DNA of 64,000 nucleotides from Azadirachta indica (Eukaryota; Streptophyta; Magnoliopsida; Sapindales; Meliaceae). Below are positions 25,275 through 44,506 of this stretch, in pieces. The position numbers and the translations under genes were made by a program. A model generated the notes under the pieces. The model did no database searches and was not told where the DNA came from. It was given only the letters and a program-made list of their open reading frames with translations. The stretch lies in NCBI GenBank assembly GCA_022749755.1, contig CM040453.1:1262102-1326101 (forward strand). Direction: 5' to 3'. Position 1 is the first letter of the stretch. Every line of letters starts with the position of its first letter.

Positions 25275-26043
25275 TATTGGGTTGAGTTTTCTCCTATTTA
25301 GAGATGACCCAAATTTTCTCTTCAATAGTAATTAAGCCTAATTATCTCAAAAACATTTTAATCTTTTTCCAAGTAGCATTAATGTTTTAACTTTTTTGTT
25401 ACAATATATATATGTGTGTTTGAAAGAGAAAAGTTATTGTTCATCATTTTAGAGAGAGTGGGTACTGTTCACGAGAGAGGCAGAATAGTAAACTCGGGAC
25501 AGTTTTGATCAAGTGGCTAATCAGAGGTCGATTTGTGGTCCGATTGACCTGAAATTTTACCAGCAGCTTCCTAACTCAAAGGACTAAATTATGAACGGTG
25601 GAGATCATATTTGAAGCTCCCTTTCTCTAGATTTTGTGGTTGGAAGTTAGGCCACTAATTTTGGTGATGTTTTTCTTGAACTCTCTCTAATTTCTTTATA
25701 AAACTTGATCGTTTGCCAAGATTGTGTGATTTTGAGAATATTGTGGATGTGTATCTCTAGTTCTACTTAGAGAGAAATTGTGTATTCCCATTATTTGATT
25801 ATAGTAGAGTTTTTTGGGTGGACTACGGTTCCGTGATTTTTACTCCTCACATTGGAGAGGTTTTTCACGTTAAAATTGATTGTGTTATGGTTGTTTTGTT
25901 GATGATGTGGTTGCTGTGTAAGAATTGATTTTTGTGCCCAAAGATTGTTGCTTTATTTGTTTGTTTCCTATTAGGTTCACACAAGAGGAGATAAGGTAAT
26001 TATTATGCTTCCGCAAATTGGTTTGTATTAGTTTATCCCAACA
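25275..26043 (+). repeat. 3' LTR of the copia element
   Basis: 769 bp with the same ends as the 5' LTR. It is directly preceded by a purine-rich tract at about 25259-25274. Confidence 0.93.
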
Positions 26044-26439
26044 CTTTCCTGGAATACATACCAGAGAATGGCCAGCGTTAAAGGAGTTGGAGGTGAGTGG
26101 ATGGGAGATGGTAAAGATTTTCACTGTAGAATTTTTCAATTTCTAGGATGAACAGCTTGATATAACAGCGCAACGATCCCAATTCTTGGTTGAAAAGGTA
26201 TATGATATTCATTTCCTTTCTTTTTCTTTTCTTATACTTCCATTAATTCATCATTTGATTAATATTTTCTATTTTGTTAAATTTACTTTGCGAGAAGGAA
26301 CAGCTGACTCGATGTTGCTTTTTTTTTTTTTTCTCTAATTGATTACAAGGTCTTCCCCAATTTGGAAGAATTAATTGTGAAAGGAAAGGGCATAGCAACA
26401 ATATGGCAGTGTCCCAAATAGCTCTTTAGCAAGCTTAAA

Positions 26440-28861
26440 TGTAATACCCTAATTTTCACTATTTTATGTAAATAATACAAATGACTAAAAGTTTATAAGA
26501 CAAGTATATTTACTTTTAATATAGTTTACTTATTATGGATGGATATGCTTATTTTGAAAAAAAATGGAACTATTGGATAATAAGAATTTTATTATGGAAC
26601 AAAAGTATAGAAGAAAAACTTAGAGAGTTGAGTGATATTTTTCTATAAGGTGAAGTTTAGGTTAAACGAGTTTATAATTAGAGTTCTTATAGTCTCTTAT
26701 GTTGTAAAAAAAAAGGTAAAGGGAAGAGAAAAAGAGAGAAAATCAAAAGAAAGAAGAAAAAGAAATAAAGAGGAAATCAAACAGAAGAGAAAAGACGTGT
26801 CTTAAACTATATCTCTTTTGTAATTTCAGATGCTCTTAATTATATGTGACATGTTCGATTGATCGGATTATTGATTGAGAATTAATTGATGGTTATTAAC
26901 ATTAGGATTTTATAAAGTTGTTTGAATAGTTTGTCTATTGATAATTAAAACATAAGTTTTCGTGTATTTTTTATTAATAATCCTTTTATGATATTAAACT
27001 ACATTCACCATGAATTTGCAGAATTTTATTTTGTTGCAATCGGTTAAAAAATCAATTTTTAATGATTTTTCAAATGTTACTTTACTGTTCTAAAAGACAA
27101 TAATTGCTGTTGTAGGTTTGAAAATATATATTTATTTGATCAACCAAATGATTTTCAAATATTCTAAAAATTGACATATTGCTTTATATGCATGTCTATT
27201 GATATTATGCAAAGTTTCCTGATTTTTGGATTTTTATAAAAATTGTGATGAATTTTTGAATCGTTGAGCCTCAAATCTGAAAATTTCAGGACAGTTTACC
27301 TATACCCAAAAAAGAAAATATTTTGAAAATGTATTTTCCGTCCAAATGTTATGAAATTTTTGACTAACATATTTTTATGTGTCGTCAGCAATTCTGTAAA
27401 AATTTATCTTAATCCGATTATTAGATTAAGAGTTAAAAATAATTAATTGAGATTGTTCGGTAAGAAATCGAAAAAACAGATTATGAATATGTAAGTTTAA
27501 AGCTTTATAATATATGATTTTAGACTTGAGTAAATGCTGAAACTTTCATTTTTTAAGGTGTAAAGAGTGCTAAAAACAAGGATTATGATGTTGTTGAGTA
27601 AATGATGAAACTTTCATTATTTAAGGTGTAAAGAGTGTTAAAAATAAGGATTATGATGTTCTAATTCAAAGGGTTTTAGAATATGATAAAAGTTAATTAT
27701 ATGTAATTAAAGGAATTATATGTAGAAAGTGGGATTTAGAAATAAGTTGTTTATAATTTAAGATTAATGAATTATTATAATTTTAATTGAATTATTATAA
27801 TTTTAGTTAAATTATACTTTGTCATGGATAGGGTGATTGGAAACTTTGAATGGTTAGAGGTATTATGAAAGTTTTAGTTCGGTCCAAGTAAGTAGATGTA
27901 TGCATGACATATTTTCTGTTACTCCTTAATATTATTGTAAGCATGAGAAGATTTCATAATAAAATAGGAAATGATTTTAAAGATTAAGTGCTTATTTTGA
28001 AGAAATCTTTTATCAAATTATTAAATATCTTGTACAAAATGTACATAAAAGATAAATATTATCAGTTTTGCCTTATATGAAATGTTATATTTTGTAAACT
28101 GTGTTTTGGCTCATTGTTTGTAATAATTGTTTTTGTTATTGTTATTGACTGACTAACTAGATTACTGTTGTGCATTTACTGATTGTTAATGATTGGATTT
28201 TCGGGATACTATTATATTGTATTGTAATAAGTAAGATATCGAGATATTGATGATGTTACGAAATATGAGTTAAATGATTTTATTAAATAATTGGTTAAAT
28301 GCTTTTATAAAGTGCTGTATTCTTAATTTTATTAAAAGTTGTGATCATGTTTACATATTATCAAATGCTATTTTTTGAATAATGATTTCATATATAAATG
28401 TTTATTGTAATTCTTAGAAACAATTGTTTTGTGGATTAAATAAATTTTTTTAAGCATTAAAAGTTGTGTATAAATTTACTTACTAATTAGACAGCACAAC
28501 CCTTATCAGTTAATATTTTACAGATTAAATTTGTGCTTAGAGTGATGAGATGTTGAATTTGCCTTAGAAATTAATGTTGCTATTTATGTGTCTTAAATAT
28601 TGTCCTTATCACTTTATTCATTTAGAATTGTAAGTAAAAGGGTTTAATTTCTATTAGCCGCTCTTAACTAAAGTTGTAAGAAATACATTCTTTAAATAAT
28701 ATTTGGGATTATCTTTAAAAGTACGTTGATTATACATATTTTAAAGTTTGGTATCGTAGTTTAGAGAATTTGTAATTTATAATATAAAAATTGATTAAAT
28801 TTTAAGGATGTAAGTTTTATTCCAAACCTTGTCATTTTATGACGAAATTTGGGGTCTTACA
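26440..28861. mobile_element. Solo-LTR-like insertion, 2.42 kb
   Basis: The ends are TGTAATACCC and GGGGTCTTACA, near-inverted repeats of the TGTAACACCCC type typical of long plant LTRs. The flanks read TTAAA (26435-26439) and GTAAA (28862-28866), a 5-bp target repeat with one change or a 4-bp TAAA. The insertion breaks an LRR exon of NLR 2, and excision with one target copy restores the frame. There is no open frame, PBS or second LTR inside. The simplest reading is a solo LTR left by recombination. A non-autonomous element without coding capacity is the alternative. Confidence 0.75.
27528..27663. repeat. 68-bp tandem duplication inside the solo LTR
   Basis: Two copies starting gagtaaatg at 27528 and 27596 differ by about five bases. 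Confidence 0.9.
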
Positions 28862-29785
28862 GTAAATTTCTTCGATTCGTCTTTGATAAGTCAACTGCAT
28901 TTTCATCACTTTGACTTTCTCCAAGGATTTCAGAGAATGAAATGCTTAAAATAGGAGGAGGTATTAAGTATTCATCAAATGAAGAGGTTGAAAATGGGCT
29001 CAGTTTGGATGTCGCATCCAAACGAGTGTGCTGATTTGAAGCAGATGTCGAAAGAAGAGTCCAATATAGACCAGTTGATTCATCTAAGCCTGTTGACAAT
29101 TTGATTAATCTAGTGCCACCTTCGACATCCTTTCAAAATCTTAAGAACTTTGAAATTAAGCTATTGCGAAGGATTGACAAACATAATCACATCCTCAACG
29201 GCGAAAAGTCTGTTGCGACTAAGAATGCTTGAGTATATTTGAATGCAATATGATAAAAGAAATAGTAGCAGATGAGGGTGCGGCTGAGGGTAATGCAGCA
29301 AAAGATGAAATAGTTTTCAGAGAATTGGAGGAGTTGTCTCTAACTTGTTTAAAAAGTCTCACAAGCTTCTGCTCCGGCAATTGCACTTTCAATTTCCCTT
29401 CTTTAGAAGAATTAATGGTGATTAAATGCCCCGAGATGAATATTTTGTCTCGAGGAGAATTAAGCACGCCCAGCTTACAGAAAGTAAAGCGAGACTGATT
29501 TGATGAAAATGGGTTCTGGAAGGGCGACCTTAATGCGACCATCCAACATATACAATTGCAACAGTTTCATGAACAAACGGTATGTATTAGTTCTAAGTTC
29601 TGAGACAGAGATCTTGGCTTTGGCCAAAATTAAGATACAGGAAAGAGAAAATCTGGCAATTGATTCCACTAATCTGGGTTATTCCTAAAAATTAGGAAGA
29701 GGATGATGAAGAGTCTGACACGCGGACTGATGAAGACGGGGTGAAGGAGGAGGAGGAGGAAAATGCAAAACGCAGTGATCTTGTG

Positions 29786-31038
29786 GTGAGGTCTATTTGG
29801 GAAATTTTGATCCTTGTGCTGACTAATTACTTATTACGTTATCTATTGTTGAAATTTCTGATTAATTCGCCTGTTAATTAATTCATTACCATCCTCAGCC
29901 ATCTTGTATAATTCTAGTCTTTTTCGAAATATATGTGGTTCAAAGGATTGATAAATAAGAAGCTGTTTTGAGCAACTTAATATTAATTGTAAGAGAAATT
30001 GTAGCAAGCAGACGTTTTTACCTTTACCTTCACCTTCACCTTCACCTTCACCTCCAATAAACTTAAATATATGTTCTCTTTTCTTTACAAAAACTGGAGA
30101 GTTCTAAAGAAGATTGGGGCCAACCTTCTGTGCAGCATCTGGAATAAGTTTGGCCACCTTTTCTGTGCAAGTGTAGGACTTCCTGTTAAAATTGGAAGGG
30201 AACAGAGAGTTCTGTTTCTATTTTAACTGAATACTGTCCTGCTTTGGCTTAATTTTGCTTGATTGCTATTTGTGCCTCTGGTTTTGCAGTAGTGCTGTTC
30301 CAGTACTTACGGCGTTACTTTCATTTGATGAATTCAGGTTTAATGGAGGTTGGAACGCGTGTCCATTCATTCTGTTGCAGTACAACGCTTGATTTATTAC
30401 TAATTACTACTCACCGGATTCACCCTACAAGATCACCGGTTTACAGTATGTAACGGCTTTTGGGACCCCACCCAAACACACCCCGGAATGCTTTGACAAG
30501 TGAATTTTTTGTTTCTGTTAGTTTCTTCGTTTCATCTCACCGCTATATTTTTAATTTTGGAATGACTTTTTTTTATCGGAGGAATATTGGGTTTCATGTA
30601 TTACGTACTTATATGTGAAATTTGTGGGTTTATTTGAAAGTGTTGCAACACTTGTGTTTCCTGCCTTCGTTTGATCATCTTTAGCTGAAAAACGATTTAT
30701 ATACCTAAACTTATTAAATATGTATGAATAATTAAAGATGTAAATATTTATTCATGATCAATAACTGTAACAAATTTCTGGCATGTTATTGCTCAATGTT
30801 ATCGTGAATCTGTCTCATTGATGAGTCTTGTAATCGTTCTGATTTTATCATTGCCTTATTTTTGTGATCGCACACTTGGCGCATAAAATATTATTAATAA
30901 TTTTGTTGGTTTTGTCTTTTTGAAAATATTCTAGTACTTTTAGCGTGAAATTTTTATTAAAAAGTTGGCGAAGTTCAGCTTTTTCGACATGGGTGCTTTG
31001 GAGAGTTAGTCAACCTTCGTTGTCTGCCATTGGCAATG

Positions 31039-31074
<36 letters not shown>

Positions 31075-31304
31075 TAAATTGGAACACATCAGAAATTCAT
31101 GCAATCTAGTGCACATAATAAAAAGAGGTCTATCCACACAATTAGGTGGAAAAGCTACGCATGTGAGGAGTCCAGCCCAAACACTCCCCGTCCAGCCAAA
31201 GACTGGATGGCAACTTTGACGCCTACCTTGGACCTTTACGGATTTCTGTGTTTAGTCTAGATAATTTTGACTATGATTATGATTATACGGTTGTTACCAT
31301 CCGA
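29786..31304. other. Intergenic between NLR 2 and an LRR relic
   Basis: The 5' end probably includes the last NLR 2 exon remnant (catcttgtataattctag near 29900, compare EHLAILST in NLR 1). A hexanucleotide TTCACC array lies at about 30018-30053 and a TA microsatellite at 31041-31071. No gene is recognised. The open frame at 30259-30453 has no family signature. Confidence 0.5.
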
Positions 31305-31520
31305 TAAATCTAATGCCGTCCTCAGCGTCTTTACCAAGTCTGTAGTTGTAGCAAGGAATTGATAAAATTACTTGGTAACATCATCCTCCAAAGCAAAGCA
31401 AAAAGCCTAATGCAACTTGTAACAATACTGGTAATGGGATGCAATAGAAAATGAATGATTCAACTAGTAGCCAGAAAGTGAGCTATTGCCGAGATTATTT
31501 TCAGCAAATTGGGAGTTTTT
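31305..31520 (+). pseudogene. Isolated LRR fragment of an NLR
   Basis: A degenerate stretch matches the NLR LRR block coding for (L)VPSSASF, then LVTSSTAKSL.QL and the C-terminal cysteine repeat. Here it reads ctaatgccgtcctcagcgtc, then taacatcatcctccaaagca and aagcctaatgcaacttgt. It has stops and shifts and no neighbouring domains. It sits just beyond the 3' end of the BON3 gene, on the opposite strand. Confidence 0.6.
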
Positions 31521-31711
31521 GACGATGCTTTGTGATTACAACTTCAATTTTTACATTTGATTATGAGTAGGGTGTTTTACATTTGATTATGAGTCTATCT
31601 TCTATCTCCTTGAAGGGTGTTTCAATCGTTCTGATTAATAATTTTCCTAAGTTTTATCAGGCTATTTTCTTTAGAATGATTATGGAACTTTGTTAACGTC
31701 CGAAACTGTTG

Positions 31712-38602
<6,891 letters not shown>

Positions 38603-40732
38603 CTCTGCTTCTCTCTCTCGCTGTCGCTCTAAAGTTCGTAACTTTTATTTCTGTTTTTTTTTTTTTTCTCTTTTATCCGAGAATCAAGACAAAATTTTAA
38701 CAAATTTTAATGAAAAATTAACAAAAAATAAAAAATAGCATAAAAGTAATGGAACAGAATTAATAGTTGTCAACTAAACTAATGGGGCGTTAGTGTTAGT
38801 AGGAGGAGGCGTGTCAGTTGAAGGAAGAGCGGTGGGATATTCGTTATTAACTAGTATTGTTATGCAATGTATATGCAGAAGACGGTGTTTGGTTTGTATT
38901 TATAGACAGCAGCAAATAGCATTATTTGAAACGGTCGTGTGGGGTGCGTTGGAAATTGGAATGTTGCCCTCTGTGACTATTTGACTGTTTGCTTCGTGGG
39001 AAAGTTGGGGGAAAAAATGAGTGAAATTCATCAAATTTTATTATTATATAATATAATTTATATAAATATATTTTTTTAATTGCGACGTCTACAAAAACCT
39101 AAACCTAATATTTATCTGTAGAAACGTTGGAAAACTTAGCATTTGGATAATATGGTCAACATAAAATTATGAAGTCGTGACGGAAATTAAAGCTAAAATT
39201 AGTATTAATTCCCATTTCCCACCCATCAATATTATCTCCGTTTTTAACGTTAATCATATTACTCAAGTCAATTAAATGATAATAATAAGAGAGATTATAT
39301 AATAATGCAAGCAAGAAGACGAAAGGAGGAATTTTGGATAGGAATTAATCAGTAAGTTGTAATGAAATATCAGGGACATATATAGTACATGCATGTTAAT
39401 TGAAAATATATATACATAATACATAAGCAGTTTAGCATTAGCATTGCGAAGATCATGTATATACATTTATTGGAATAAGTCATAATACTTGCTTGCTTCC
39501 TTGGCTTTTTTTTTTTTTTTTTTTTTTTATTAAACAACTTCAACGTGTACATTAATTCGATCAAATATTACTTTAATATAATGTATATGTTAATCTATAT
39601 ATTCATTACATACGGAAAAGATCTAGCACACACCTCTGCGACGGTAGAATGACGGATTGTTAGTAAAAATAACTGAATATTCTGAATTTTAAAATGCAAT
39701 TACTAAAATAACCTGATGGCATATGGGTCCCGTGAACAGTATTTTTAATATCTTAATAATTATTATTTTATTAATGTTATTTATTTACTTTTTACTTGCT
39801 CCCTCAACTCAAGCGATGGTGCTCTGGTTTTTCTGGTTTTGTGGTTTAGGCGGCGTTAATCTTTCTTCCCCATCCAATAATAAAGCAAAAGCAAAGATCA
39901 AGGAGTAGTCCCTGTGGGGCAACCAGCCAGCAAAGAATAGGGATAAGGGTTTGGGAAAACCACCAGGTCGGTCGGATTGGCCGTGTTTCTTGATGGTGGG
40001 GCAGCGGCGAGGAGGAAGGAACGTGGAGGAGAGTACGATTCAGGTGGCAGTGGTGGTGCTAGCGAAGGAGGGTGCGATTAAGCTGGTAGTGGTGGGGGCC
40101 GGCGAAGTAGGATGGGTTGTGGAGGTTTTGGATAAGGCGGTGGTGGTGGTGAGGCGATGACGATGAAGTAGAGGAGGGTGTTATGTAACTGGAGTTTGTG
40201 ATCTTTTTTTCTTCTTTTTGGCCCTAGTGGTATGAAGAGTTTATTGTTGGAAGAAGAAGATTTGTTGTCTGTGTATGTATTACGTATTATGTATTACGTA
40301 TTATGTATTAATTAAAATGAATGTTGACATCTATATATGTATATAGTAAAGTAAGAAGAATGATGTCACAAGCATGATGCATATATTTATTTAATTATTT
40401 AGAAAGACATGATGAATTAATTAGTCTTCCCGCAGAAGAATGGAGAGTCAATGGGCTAACTAATCTTATCCTTATCAATGACTCGCTGCTGGCTCGTTAT
40501 TGAATAGGTAAAATTAGAAAATAATATTAAACAAGGGAGAATTTTCAAACGAAGTCAAGCAATATATATATATAGATATATACACACGTTTATACATAGT
40601 CAATCCTCAGTTTTGTTCTTCTTTTAATGTTCTTATTCAACATGCGATTAATATTGCCAAGATCAAGAACGAGAACATGCATGCATGTGGAATTAATATT
40701 ATTTTATATATATATATATATATGAGTAACAT
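38603..40732. other. Intergenic, BON3 promoter side
   Basis: Immediately upstream of the BON3 start codon is a CT/GA-rich leader (gagagagagaagcagag on the minus strand). Further on are AT-rich spacer, a long T run at about 39508-39528, a short GC-rich patch at 39950-40160 whose open frame shows no family, and a tattacg/tattatg microsatellite at about 40275-40312. I see no supported gene. Confidence 0.5.
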
Positions 40733-40918
40733 CAGTATTATTTTTATATAAAATTTTATATCGATTACATATATTTAATGATTGAAATTACATCTGATCA
40801 TATAATTAATGTATAATTAATATATTTATAATTAATGTATATATCAGATGCAATTTTAACCAGATGTATTTATATCTAACAATTTAATAAGATTTTGTGT
40901 AAAAAAAAAAAAGTACTA
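40733..40918. mobile_element. MITE-like inverted repeat
   Basis: An AT-rich stretch of about 186 bp folds back on itself. Left cagtattatttttatataaaa pairs with right ttttgtgtaaaaa...agtacta, and the inner arms ttgaaattacatctgat and atcagatgcaattttaa are inverted copies with two mismatches. No coding sequence. I cannot fix a target-site duplication, so the family is open. Confidence 0.5.
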
Positions 40919-42620
40919 ATCTACCTATATATATACATAATTTCATTAATCGATTAACTCCCATGCAAAAATTAATGTTTGTAATTTCAAGTCTCCGTTG
41001 TAATTTGCAATGAAGTTTCAGTTTTGATATATATATATATATATATATATATATTCTTGGTACTCGGTTTCTAGGTGCTGGCTATAGTCTTAATAAAAAT
41101 AGTTTCAAAGTTGACTGACTGACTAGTCCACCACTGCTTAATTGGTTTGATAAGGTTTTAATGTTTTATATTGTCCAAAATAGTTTTATGTGCCATTGAC
41201 GTCCAAGTCTTCGCAGTTCGCAAAGGAATGCAAGGCAATGTGAACACTAAGGCAAACACACATTGACCTGATAATTCGGATTGGAACATTGTTACATGTC
41301 GCCTTATCCATACGTCTTAATTTGCTCTAATTTCATTAATTCTTTCTTACTCAATTGTTAAATTAACTAATATGTCTTAAGTCAGTCCAATCCATATAAA
41401 ATTATCATATTTCATTTCATTCTTTTCACTAAGCTAATAATATTCTATGTCACGTTAGTTATCTGTCTGTATGTATATGTGATATCCCAAGATGGAAATT
41501 ATTGATGATAAGACGATAGCCAAGTAAATGGTTGAAAACATAATTGAGAAAGAATAATTTTTTCGTTCACATTAAGTTGGTCGATCTTAAATAATAAAAC
41601 TTTATGGAATTACTTTTTTGAATTTCATAGTATATATTATTACTATTAATCTTCGTTAAAGGATTAATTGGATTGGATTAGATTAGTAGTTTAAAAAAAA
41701 AAAATTGGATTCGAACAAGAGTTCAAAAAATATTTTAATATCAGGAGGGTAAGAATAAAGGGACTTGGTGGAGTTGCATCATCGAGTAAATATTCTTTGA
41801 TGCATATGGGGTTCCAGTGGCTTATAAGTCTGAAAGAAATTGAATCATTACTATGTTTCCCAAAACAAGAATATACATTTAACGGGTTTAATGATTCAGT
41901 ATTACTATTTGTTATTTGTTGAATGTTGCAATTGCAAGGACTGAGGTGAATTTCAAGAACTCTTCCTTGTAATGGGTTGGGTCATTGTTTTGACAAAAAG
42001 AGGAGAAAAAACAAAATGGTAGTAGAAATTGTTAAAATATGGGATTGGAGATGTTGTTAGCTCAAAGAAACAGAAAATTCCTCTAAAAGACATAAATGCA
42101 TTCAACCCCAGAATCAACGCCCCTGGAAAGTGGGTTGTATTTCCTTTGAAAAATGAGTTAGAAATTGTTTAATCTGGACATAAAAATTTCAACTGGGAAC
42201 CTAGAGTTGTTTTTGGGCTACAGTATGTGACCTAGACTTGCAAGGTCTTTTAGGTTATAAAGCTCAAAAACAAAACTGTAACTGTGACAACTATGGGCAT
42301 AGAACAGACAATCTAATGCTTCAATCTAAGGACTTCATGGCATTTCAAGTTCCAACTATCTTTGGTAAAAAGTTGGATTACAAAGCGCCTGATAACTTCA
42401 TTCAACTAATTTTATGGCCTAACCATCAATGACATGATGTAACAAATACTTTCTACAAGTTTCATAATACAGCTAATAGACTTGAAAAAGCAGTTTAATG
42501 TATTGAGAAGAAGAACAACTTAGTCTAATACTTGTAACTTTTATTATAAGTCACATTGCAGAAAGACATTCAGTAAAGCTCGAAGAAACAAACAGTATTT
42601 AGCAATGAGGAGTACATGGG
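40919..42620. repeat. 3' flank of the DCD gene, duplicated at 1-2002
   Basis: Non-coding. From about 41009 onward, blocks match 1-2002 in the same order. A TA microsatellite at about 41030-41053 marks the start, as it does at 24-45. The part near 42620 includes the presumed 3' UTR of the DCD gene. Confidence 0.65.
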
Positions 42621-44506
42621 TCATCGGTAGGATAACAATGGACCAGCAAAAGAGTACCTTGACGTGACTGGTGCAGCTTCTGCTTCCAGTTTTGGTTCAT
42701 TATAGTGTCGGTTATAATGTGATAGAGCATTAGCAGCATATGATGAATATAACCTATCAGCTGGATCAGTTTCTCCCCCTCTTAGAGGATCAGTTCCACC
42801 TAAGTAAGTCTCTCTCCTTCCAGCAACAGAGTAAGGGCCAGAGTTGATGTCCTCTCTCCTTGGAGGTGGCAAATATTGGTCCACCGATGAAGCACCATAA
42901 TAGTAAGTATTATATGGTTCACTAGGGTAAGAGTCTAAAGTTGTAGCAGTGGCAGTAATGGCAGCTGCTACAGGAGAAACTCTGGACAGTAGTTCATGTC
43001 TAGCACTGACATTATAACTCTGATACTTTCTCTCGGTCAAGTATAGAGGATCAGCAAGAACAGGTTCTCTGGATGCAGGGACAGCATCAACATATATGGG
43101 ATCCAGGTGTTTTAGTAGATGCCGTTGCCCTTGTTCATGAACCCTCTGGTAAGGGTCTAAACGAGCAGTAATGTGATTAGTTGTCAGGTTTTTCCTCTCT
43201 CTGTGAAGACCATAAGTACGGTATTCCTTTTCAGTTAAGTATATATTGCAGGGAACTTCCTCTCCGAGCGAGGATCCGACCTTTCCATATGTAATATGCT
43301 GATCCCTTTCAAGAGACAATCTATTATAACTCCTGGAAATAACATTAGCATATGGATCTCTAGCAAAGCTTTCCCTGTTAGATTCTCTTGATCCTGCATA
43401 AACTTTACCATCCTGAAGTTTTGGCAAGGATGGGGTTTGAACAGGTAATGCAGTTGAATGGAGTGAAGCTGGTCGGAAAAGTTCTGAGAGCTTCCTAACC
43501 TGAGAGGAAATTAAAATTTGAAATTTCACAAAATCAAGAATGTAAGAGGAAATGACCACAAAACCACACAAGGAAATATGAAATGCATACCTGTCTAGGG
43601 GTAAGCTCGATCTTGAACTTGTTCTTTTCATCATAATTTTCTTTAATAGCCTTCTTAAAAACGCTTTCAGGGAGAGGAAGGCAATCCCTGTGGACATTAA
43701 ACCGCACCTGAACCCAAAAAAGTTGTCAGCACATAGATGAGGTTAAATTGATAAAAAGGCAAAAACCAACAACAATAAAATGTGACCTGAGCAGGAAAGC
43801 CTCCGCCAAAAGCTTTTGGCTCGAGCTTCATGCCACCAGAAGAGGATGCCTTGTAAATTCCATACATAAGCTTAAGATCAAAATCAAAGAGAAAAAGTTT
43901 GAGTCCAGGTTTGATAGCCATTACAAGATCTTTTTTACCAGCTGACACACCCATGACACGATAATGGAAGCAATCTGGCTTGGTCTTCTTGCTGCACATA
44001 AATATCAAACCACCGAGCTTTTCTTTCTTCTTTTCCTTCTCTTGGCCCTCTCCCGTGTCTCTTTGTTTTTCTTTGTACTTTTGATTCCTCAAACTCGTGT
44101 CTGATACTGAATTTTTATCTTTACCCCTATGTTTCTGGTGACTTTTATCCGACCTACCAACCTCATCTTGGTTCTTTTGACTTAGCTGGCCTGTCTTTGT
44201 ATCCTTTTGTTTAGAAGGGCTCTCTTTTAGGTTTCCTTCCCTTGGACTGTGCTTCTTAGAACCCTCTTCTATAATGGTGCTTCTATCTTTCCTCTCATCT
44301 GATAAATTTTGTTTCTTCTTCTTTCCAGCTCTACGCCAAGCCCTTGAGGACAATTTACTTTTTTCGGACTTCAAGTCCTTAACTACTGATTTCTTTTCAA
44401 TTTTAGAGCTGGCCTTCAATGATTTTGGTGTTTTATTTTCAGATGGTGCTTCAGCGGAGGCTTCCACAGCATTCCTGGCTTCCTTTTCTTCATTTTCTTG
44501 TTCCAT
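42621..44506 (-). CDS. DCD-domain (development and cell death) protein
   Basis: Plant-specific DCD proteins respond to stress, hormones and cell death, but the biochemical role of this subfamily is unknown. Three exons: 44506-43787, 43707-43591 and 43499-42621, all GT-AG and in phase, giving 571 residues. Residues 1-164 are low-complexity, highly charged and lysine-rich (probably nuclear). The DCD domain spans about 165-290: [12 protein letters not shown], then [36 protein letters not shown], and [17 protein letters not shown], with the exon joins inside the domain. The remaining C-terminus is rich in Tyr, Arg and Ser with repeated LTE(K/R)xYxxY elements. The ATG is the first in frame. A leader intron seems to end just before it. 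A truncated, decayed copy lies at 2003-2900, and this copy is intact. Confidence 0.93.

Larger units (their letters stand above)
20470..26043 (+). mobile_element. Ty1/copia LTR retrotransposon (Tnt1/Tork-like), degenerate
   Basis: 5.57-kb element in plus orientation with 5-bp target repeat CTTTC at 20465-20469 and 26044-26048. The LTRs begin TATTGGG and end CCCAACA, so the usual TG start is TA in both LTRs. The PBS TGGTATCAGAGC follows the left LTR, and a purine-rich aaaaagagggaga precedes the right one. Order gag, protease, integrase, reverse transcriptase, RNase H identifies copia. The LTRs differ by roughly 10 percent or more in the part I compared by eye, so it is much older than the gypsy element nearby. 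Confidence 0.95.
17352..29785 (+). pseudogene. NB-ARC-LRR pseudogene split by two insertions (NLR 2)
   Basis: Second CNL relic, same subfamily as NLR 1. Coding starts at 17352 inside the second half of NB-ARC (NDELAWSLLKKIAG). The coiled coil, P-loop and kinase-2 are absent, and the MHD motif reads MPY. LRR sequence continues through shifts near 17940, 18330-18380, 18600 and 18930. Exon borders readable by comparison with NLR 1: end 19268, 19367-19817, 19974 to the copia insertion at 20470, resumed 26044-26197, 26350 to the solo LTR at 26440, resumed 28862-29579, then 29696-29785 coding an acidic stretch (EEDDEESDTRTDED). Removing copia plus one target copy restores an uninterrupted LRR frame (ITFF then PGIHTREWP). 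Removing the second insertion restores SKLKFLRFVFDKS. Many stops mark it as long dead. The 5' truncation looks like an internal deletion rather than a result of the gypsy insertion, which lies 400 bp upstream. Confidence 0.9.

Noticed and set aside
30018..30053. TTCACC array as a CRISPR-like or telomeric repeat
   Set aside because: A plain hexanucleotide microsatellite without spacers, and not the plant telomere motif.
30259..30453. 64-codon open frame on plus after NLR 2
   Set aside because: No domain, no matching neighbour and no support from comparison with NLR 1. Probably chance.
39723..40160. Open frames in a GC-rich patch (61 and 69 codons)
   Set aside because: Low-complexity Val/Gly-rich or hydrophobic translations with no family signature, no splice context and no homologue I recognise.
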